A stretch of 9,893 bases of DNA, taken from assembly GCA_031546715.1 (NCBI GenBank), contig JAVBKA010000088.1, positions 1 through 9,893 of the forward strand, written 5' to 3'. The position numbers were made by a program, and so were the translations under genes. Below are positions 6,845 to 9,893 of this stretch, in pieces. The notes under the pieces were generated by a model. The model was not told the DNA's origin. It saw nothing but the letters and a program-made list of their open reading frames with translations, and ran no database searches. The stretch is from JAVBKA01 sp031546715 (GTDB lineage Bacteria; Bacillota; Clostridia; Oscillospirales; UBA929). Each line of letters begins with the position of its first letter. Position 1 is the stretch's first letter.

Positions 6845-7945
6845 TTAGTCTCTGCCTGTAAAAAACTTGGCTGCTTCTTCAGGAGGAACCTTAAACTTGA
6901 CACATTCGATGGCTTGAATAAGGTTGTTTAGCTCTAATTCAGCAAGGTTCATGTAAGACAGCATTGTCATTACGGTAGGCAAACTCTCGTGTATGCCAGA
7001 GCGATAAAATTCATATCGGATGTTTTGAGAATATTTTTCCGCATATGGCTCGTCAGCCGCAAAGAATTTTCCATAAAACGAGCTTCTAAGGAGCTTCATA
7101 AGCTCATCGTTTGTAGGAGCAAGGTACATTGAACGAATAAAATCAGCCTTTAATCTGTGATTTATGGGCAGAAGGTATTTATAAACCAATGTTTCGTGTT
7201 GTGCTACATCCTTGGACTGACTGGAGGCTTCGTCTTTTTTCGCAGAATCGCCCGCTGCATAAAAGCTACGCAGACGCATGATTACGACGATATTGTGTAG
7301 GTCGGCCTGCATACCCACATTATCTAACAGGCGGGTGCGGTCATTTCCTGTGCGCGTCTTTTTAATATTATCGTACAATGAGCGAAGATAATGCCCTCTA
7401 AGGGCAATTTCAACAGTAGAGAATTCTGGGAAGCCGCCGCCCTCGGGGCGCAAACGCTGTAATATATGCACGAAATCTGTTTTAGAAACAGCATCTAGCA
7501 ATTCATCATAATTAGAAGCATGGGAAAGTGCTTGATAATTAATTTTTGAGTGCCTGTCAAAGAAGTGAGGCATATTAAAGGTGTAGCTCTCATGCTTTCC
7601 GATACGGGCAAACTGCAAAAACCGCATAATCTGAGATATTTCGACCACCAAAACAGGATATTTCATAAGCTCGATGTCAGCCTTATCCATGTAGGGCATT
7701 AATCTGAGATATTCCTCAACATTAAAGCGAGTTAAGGCGGTTTCAAGCTGAGTACGCGTAACCTCTTGAAGGTTCATTCCGTCAAGTGCGCCTGACCAAC
7801 GAGGCTGAGAGCGAAGAAAGTTGGCGACTTGAGCAACGTTTGGTAGAGATACAATGCGGCGATAATCATCAGAGCGCAACCGCATACCCCAAAGCGCGCG
7901 ACATTTAGTTGCAACTGCACCGTAAGTCATTAAATTTTTCAGCAT
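6845..7945 (-). CDS. ntpC: V-type ATP synthase subunit C (rotor coupling subunit, d/AC39-like)
   Basis: Subunit C is the soluble, funnel-shaped helical protein that joins the D/F shaft to the K ring. The 366 residues are slightly above the usual 320-350. The N-terminal pattern (a YGAV start, a basic RALWGMRLR helix at 16-24, then LPNVAQVANFLRSQP near 34-48) and the all-helical composition match the C/AC39 family. A Lys/Ser-rich hydrophilic stretch at about 230-251 looks like a flexible linker and accounts for the extra length. The ATG at 7945-7943 begins 2 nt after the stop of the coiled-coil gene, with AGGG 7 nt upstream inside it. C sits second in the operon instead of between E and F as in Thermus and Enterococcus. 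There are no catalytic motifs, as expected; identification rests on overall pattern plus context. Confidence 0.92.
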   Translation of the reverse strand: MLKNLMTYGAVATKCRALWGMRLRSDDYRRIVSLPNVAQVANFLRSQPRWSGALDGMNLQEVTRTQLETALTRFNVEEYLRLMPYMDKADIELMKYPVLVVEISQIMRFLQFARIGKHESYTFNMPHFFDRHSKINYQALSHASNYDELLDAVSKTDFVHILQRLRPEGGGFPEFSTVEIALRGHYLRSLYDNIKKTRTGNDRTRLLDNVGMQADLHNIVVIMRLRSFYAAGDSAKKDEASSQSKDVAQHETLVYKYLLPINHRLKADFIRSMYLAPTNDELMKLLRSSFYGKFFAADEPYAEKYSQNIRYEFYRSGIHESLPTVMTMLSYMNLAELELNNLIQAIECVKFKVPPEEAAKFFTGRD

Positions 7946-7947
7946 AA

Positions 7948-8268
7948 TTAATCCCTATCGACAATTAAGTGAAACAGCTTATCAACCCACTCATCGCCAT
8001 GGTCGGAAAAGGTTTTATCAAGGAGCTTGAGATCCTCTTGGAACTGCCTGTCAATTTCGGTAATTTTCTCATTAGCTAACTCGTTTTCCTTACGCCTCAC
8101 CATTGCAATGCGATGTTCAGCACGTTCAAGGTATTCATGACGAATCCCTGCGCACTCTTCCTTAAGGTCGATAGACAAGGTTTGAAGCTTCTGGTGAGCT
8201 TCATCAGAAATCTGTCGTGCCTTGTTCTCAGCTTCGATTATTCTATTTATTAAGTTGACATGTTCCAC
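7948..8268 (-). CDS. V-type ATP synthase peripheral stalk coiled-coil subunit (G/H-like)
   Basis: This 106-residue protein is probably the partner of subunit E in the peripheral stalks (G in Thermus, NtpF in Enterococcus, H in archaea). It is almost entirely charged helix with heptad-like spacing from about residue 5 to 90 (IIEAENKARQISDEA at 10-24), and ends in WVDKLFHLIV (94-103), a typical amphipathic C-terminal end of these subunits. The start is GTG (8268-8266): an in-frame TAA lies two codons upstream and no ATG occurs until about residue 55, so the GTG is effectively forced. An AGGATGTGA lies just upstream but at a long spacing, so initiation may be modest. It is the first gene of the operon, 2 nt before C. 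Sequence conservation in this family is low, so the subunit class is inferred from coiled coil, size and position. Confidence 0.87.
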   Translation of the reverse strand: MEHVNLINRIIEAENKARQISDEAHQKLQTLSIDLKEECAGIRHEYLERAEHRIAMVRRKENELANEKITEIDRQFQEDLKLLDKTFSDHGDEWVDKLFHLIVDRD

Positions 8269-8271
8269 TGG

Positions 8272-8307
8272 TTAGCTCACATCCTCAACGTATTAATTGG
8301 CTCACAT
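8272..8307 (-). repeat. Two direct copies of ATGTGAGCYAA in the ATPase operon leader
   Basis: On the minus strand ATGTGAGCCAA (8307-8297) and ATGTGAGCTAA (8282-8272) match at 10 of 11 positions and are spaced 25 nt apart. The downstream copy overlaps the probable ribosome binding site of the first gene. Chance cannot be excluded in so short an element. Confidence 0.5.
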
Positions 8308-8321
8308 TTGACGCTTGAATT

Positions 8322-8330
8322 AATATATCA
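8322..8330 (-). promoter_or_regulatory. Candidate extended -10 promoter of the ATPase operon
   Basis: The minus strand reads TGATATATT, an extended -10 (TG-N-TATATT, five of six matches to TATAAT). The predicted start near 8315 leaves a leader of about 47 nt. No good -35 is seen (TAGTAA at 17-nt spacing), but a run of nine A on the minus strand at 8363-8355 falls at about -40 to -48, where an UP element would lie. This is the best candidate but not decisive. Confidence 0.42.
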
Positions 8331-8543
8331 CTTTTGGAAGCATTTTACTAGTTATTTTTTTTTAAAAGTCTATAATTATTTTGTGTCTTTTTCGGATAAA
8401 CTTGGTAATGATGCACAAATGCTTCGTTGATTAGTAAAAAAGCTTATGTTTTTGTTCGTAGATGGTTTATTTGGTCATTTTAGCAAGGCTGTGCCGATAA
8501 ATTTTGGTACAAAAGATTTTACCATCAGAACTCATTAAAACAG

Positions 8544-8572
8544 TTGACCGTACCATGATAATATGTTATTCT
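8544..8572 (+). promoter_or_regulatory. Sigma70-type promoter of ileS
   Basis: TTGACC (8544-8549) and TATTCT (8567-8572) are separated by exactly 17 nt, and TG at 8564-8565 makes an extended -10. Transcription would begin near 8579 and give an ileS leader of about 160 nt. Confidence 0.65.
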
Positions 8573-8631
8573 AATCATTAACCTAATTATAGAAACGACC
8601 TTTTGCCAACCATTTTAACAGTGTCAATGCC

Positions 8632-8727
8632 TTTTCCGGCGAGAAGAAACTGACATTGAACTTGTACGCACGCTTATTATTTATAGGTGATGCAATAGTT
8701 ATACTACATTTATTATTCGCCGGAGAA
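8632..8727 (+). promoter_or_regulatory. Long-range stem in the ileS leader covering a possible ribosome binding site
   Basis: Bases 8632-8643 can pair with 8716-8727: a core of eight perfect pairs (TCCGGCGA with TCGCCGGA) extended to 12 with two G-U pairs, enclosing 72 nt. The right arm contains GGAG (8722-8725), the most purine-rich element before the ileS ATG. The pairing is visible in the sequence; its regulatory role is inferred. No T-box motif accompanies it. Confidence 0.5.
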
Positions 8728-8740
8728 ACGGAAACCTTTT

Positions 8741-9893
8741 ATGGACTATAACAGCACATTACAACTGCCGGAAACTGAATTTCCAATGAGAGCAGGACTG
8801 CCTAAGCGTGAGCCTGAAATGCTTAAGAGCTGGCAGGAGCAAAACCTTTACGAACAAATTCAAGAAAAAGGCAAGGACAAGCCTCTTTTCATTTTGCATG
8901 ACGGCCCGCCATTTTCTAATGGGGACATTCATGCAGGACATGCTTTAAATAAAATTTTGAAGGACTTTGTAATACGCTATAAAACCATGGCGGGCTTCCG
9001 TGCTCCTTATGTTCCTGGCTGGGATAATCACGGTATGCCAATTGAAAGCGCGATTATCAAAAAGAACAAGCTTGACCGTGCAAAAATGAGCGTGCCTGAG
9101 TTTCGTAGCGCATGTCACGACTTTGCGCAAAATTTTGTTGACCGCCATACTGAGCAGTTTCAACGTTTAGGCGTTCTCGGTGACTGGAAACATCCATACT
9201 TGACCATGGACCCCTCTTTTGAAGCCGAAGAAATTAAGATTTTTGGCGAAATGTATGAAAAAGGCTTTATATATAAGGGGCTTAAGCCCGTTTACTGGTG
9301 CGCCCATGACGGCACTGCCTTGGCAGAGGCTGAAATTGAATATGCAGACGACCAGTGCCGTACTGTCTATGTAAGCTTTGCCGTCAATGATGATAAGGGA
9401 TTATTATCCGCTTACGGCGACCTTAAGGACACCTCCTTCGTTATCTGGACAACCACTATTTGGACACTTCCTGGCAATCTTGCCATATGTCTTCATCCGC
9501 AGCTTGAGTACGTTTTGGTGCAGAGCGGCGGTAAGCGTTTTATTGTAGCTGACTCATTAAAGGACTCGGTTGCAAAGGCGGCGGGCTGGACAGAGTACAG
9601 TGTCTTGACCTCCTTTAAGGGACGTGAACTTGAGGGCTTAACCGCTCGTCACCCATTCCTTGACAGAGACAGCCTAATAATTGTGGGCGACCACGTAACC
9701 GCCGACACTGGTACGGGCTGCGTTCATACTGCACCAGGACATGGCGCGGAAGACTATTTTATAAGCCAAAAATATAAGCTTACAATTTTAGTGCCTGTAG
9801 ACGATAAGGGCGTTATGACCGCTGATGCTGGGCAGTTTGCGGGGATGTATTACTCAAAGGCAAATACCGCAATTTTTGACTATTTGCAAGAAA
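8741..9893 (+). CDS. ileS: Isoleucyl-tRNA synthetase (partial, 3' end beyond window)
   Basis: The enzyme charges tRNA-Ile with isoleucine in the cytoplasm and clears mischarged valine. The first 384 codons are visible and open to the right edge; complete proteins have about 900-1050 residues. The N-terminus has the bacterial-type pattern TLQLPETEFPMR (6-17) and LPKREPEML (20-28). The class I HIGH motif is HAGH at 64-67, after HDGPPFSNGDI; GWDNHGMPIE follows at 93-102. The CP1 editing domain shows WTTTIWTLPGN (236-246) and GTGCVHTAPGHGAEDY (324-339), with Asp338 at the position of the editing aspartate. The KMSKS loop lies beyond the window. The ATG at 8741 is chosen because an in-frame TAG at 8696 precedes it with no other start between. 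The nearby binding sites are weak: GGAG 15 nt and GGAA 7 nt upstream. It is divergent from the ATPase operon. Confidence 0.97.
   Translation, partial: MDYNSTLQLPETEFPMRAGLPKREPEMLKSWQEQNLYEQIQEKGKDKPLFILHDGPPFSNGDIHAGHALNKILKDFVIRYKTMAGFRAPYVPGWDNHGMPIESAIIKKNKLDRAKMSVPEFRSACHDFAQNFVDRHTEQFQRLGVLGDWKHPYLTMDPSFEAEEIKIFGEMYEKGFIYKGLKPVYWCAHDGTALAEAEIEYADDQCRTVYVSFAVNDDKGLLSAYGDLKDTSFVIWTTTIWTLPGNLAICLHPQLEYVLVQSGGKRFIVADSLKDSVAKAAGWTEYSVLTSFKGRELEGLTARHPFLDRDSLIIVGDHVTADTGTGCVHTAPGHGAEDYFISQKYKLTILVPVDDKGVMTADAGQFAGMYYSKANTAIFDYLQE

Larger units (their letters stand above)
8269..8740. other. Divergent intergenic region between the ATPase operon and ileS
   Basis: These 472 AT-rich bases hold no gene that I can support. 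Present are the ATPase leader with its repeated 11-mer (8272-8307), a candidate operon promoter (8322-8330) with an A-tract upstream, an unexplained AT-rich middle (about 8370-8540), the ileS promoter (8544-8572) and the ileS leader (about 8579-8740). Only very short open frames without ribosome binding sites occur. Confidence 0.8.

Noticed and set aside
8331..8363. T9 run as a plus-strand terminator
   Set aside because: There is no GC-rich hairpin before it and no plus-strand gene upstream. On the minus strand it is an A-tract better placed as a promoter UP element.
8408..8434. Short plus-strand frame ATG ATG CAC ... TAG as an ileS leader peptide
   Set aside because: It lies upstream of the ileS promoter, so it is not in that transcript, and it has no Ile codons.
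8475..8525. Minus-strand 16-codon open frame (MVKSF...) in the intergenic region
   Set aside because: There is no ribosome binding site, it is very short, and its composition does not differ from the surrounding AT-rich sequence.
8269..8740. T-box riboswitch upstream of ileS
   Set aside because: I looked on the plus strand for the conserved T-box core (GGTGGNACCGCG-like), the AGTA/GNUG elements and a terminator hairpin ending in a U-run before the ATG. None is visible; only the long-range stem remains.
8930..8941. HAGH in place of HIGH in IleRS as a damaged active site
   Set aside because: Variation at the second position of the HIGH motif is common in class I synthetases; both His and the Gly are present.

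Overview
The window is dominated by one leftward operon (minus strand) for a rotary V/A-type ATPase (V-type ATP synthase). A divergent isoleucyl-tRNA synthetase gene (ileS) runs off the right edge. The strong AGGAGG-type ribosome binding sites, the GTG and TTG starts, the medium GC content and the presence of a V/A-type ATPase beside a bacterial-type ileS suggest a low-to-medium GC Gram-positive anaerobe, probably in Clostridia. That placement is inference; no rRNA or marker tree is available here.

Layout in the direction of ATPase transcription, right to left: G/H-like coiled-coil subunit (8268-7948), C (7945-6845), I (6801-4864), K proteolipid (4857-4417), F (4420-4112), E (4083-3475), catalytic A (3430-1658), non-catalytic B (1658-258), and D (227 to the left edge, 3' part missing). 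The genes are tightly packed: 4-nt and 1-nt overlaps at K/F and A/B, gaps of 2 to 44 nt elsewhere. Together they encode every standard part: the A3B3 ATP-handling head, the central stalk (D, F, C), the peripheral stalks (E, G), the stator channel subunit I and the ion-carrying ring K. The operon's end and terminator lie beyond the left edge.

The 472-nt region 8269-8740 separates the divergent units. It holds a good sigma70-type promoter for ileS, a weaker extended -10 candidate for the ATPase operon, a repeated 11-nt element in the ATPase leader, and an ileS leader of about 160 nt. A 12-bp long-range stem in that leader could cover the purine-rich ribosome binding region of ileS. No T-box consensus is visible.

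The genes themselves are ordinary. The points worth a second look are: two starts that are easily misplaced (I and D); non-ATG starts in five of the nine ATPase genes; an identical 11-nt ribosome binding block before A and B; a gene order unlike the Enterococcus hirae and Thermus operons; a K subunit with an extra N-terminal membrane pair that could be a cleaved leader, and no Na+-type Gln; and the ileS leader stem. I saw no mobile element, CRISPR array, defence genes, tRNA or rRNA.
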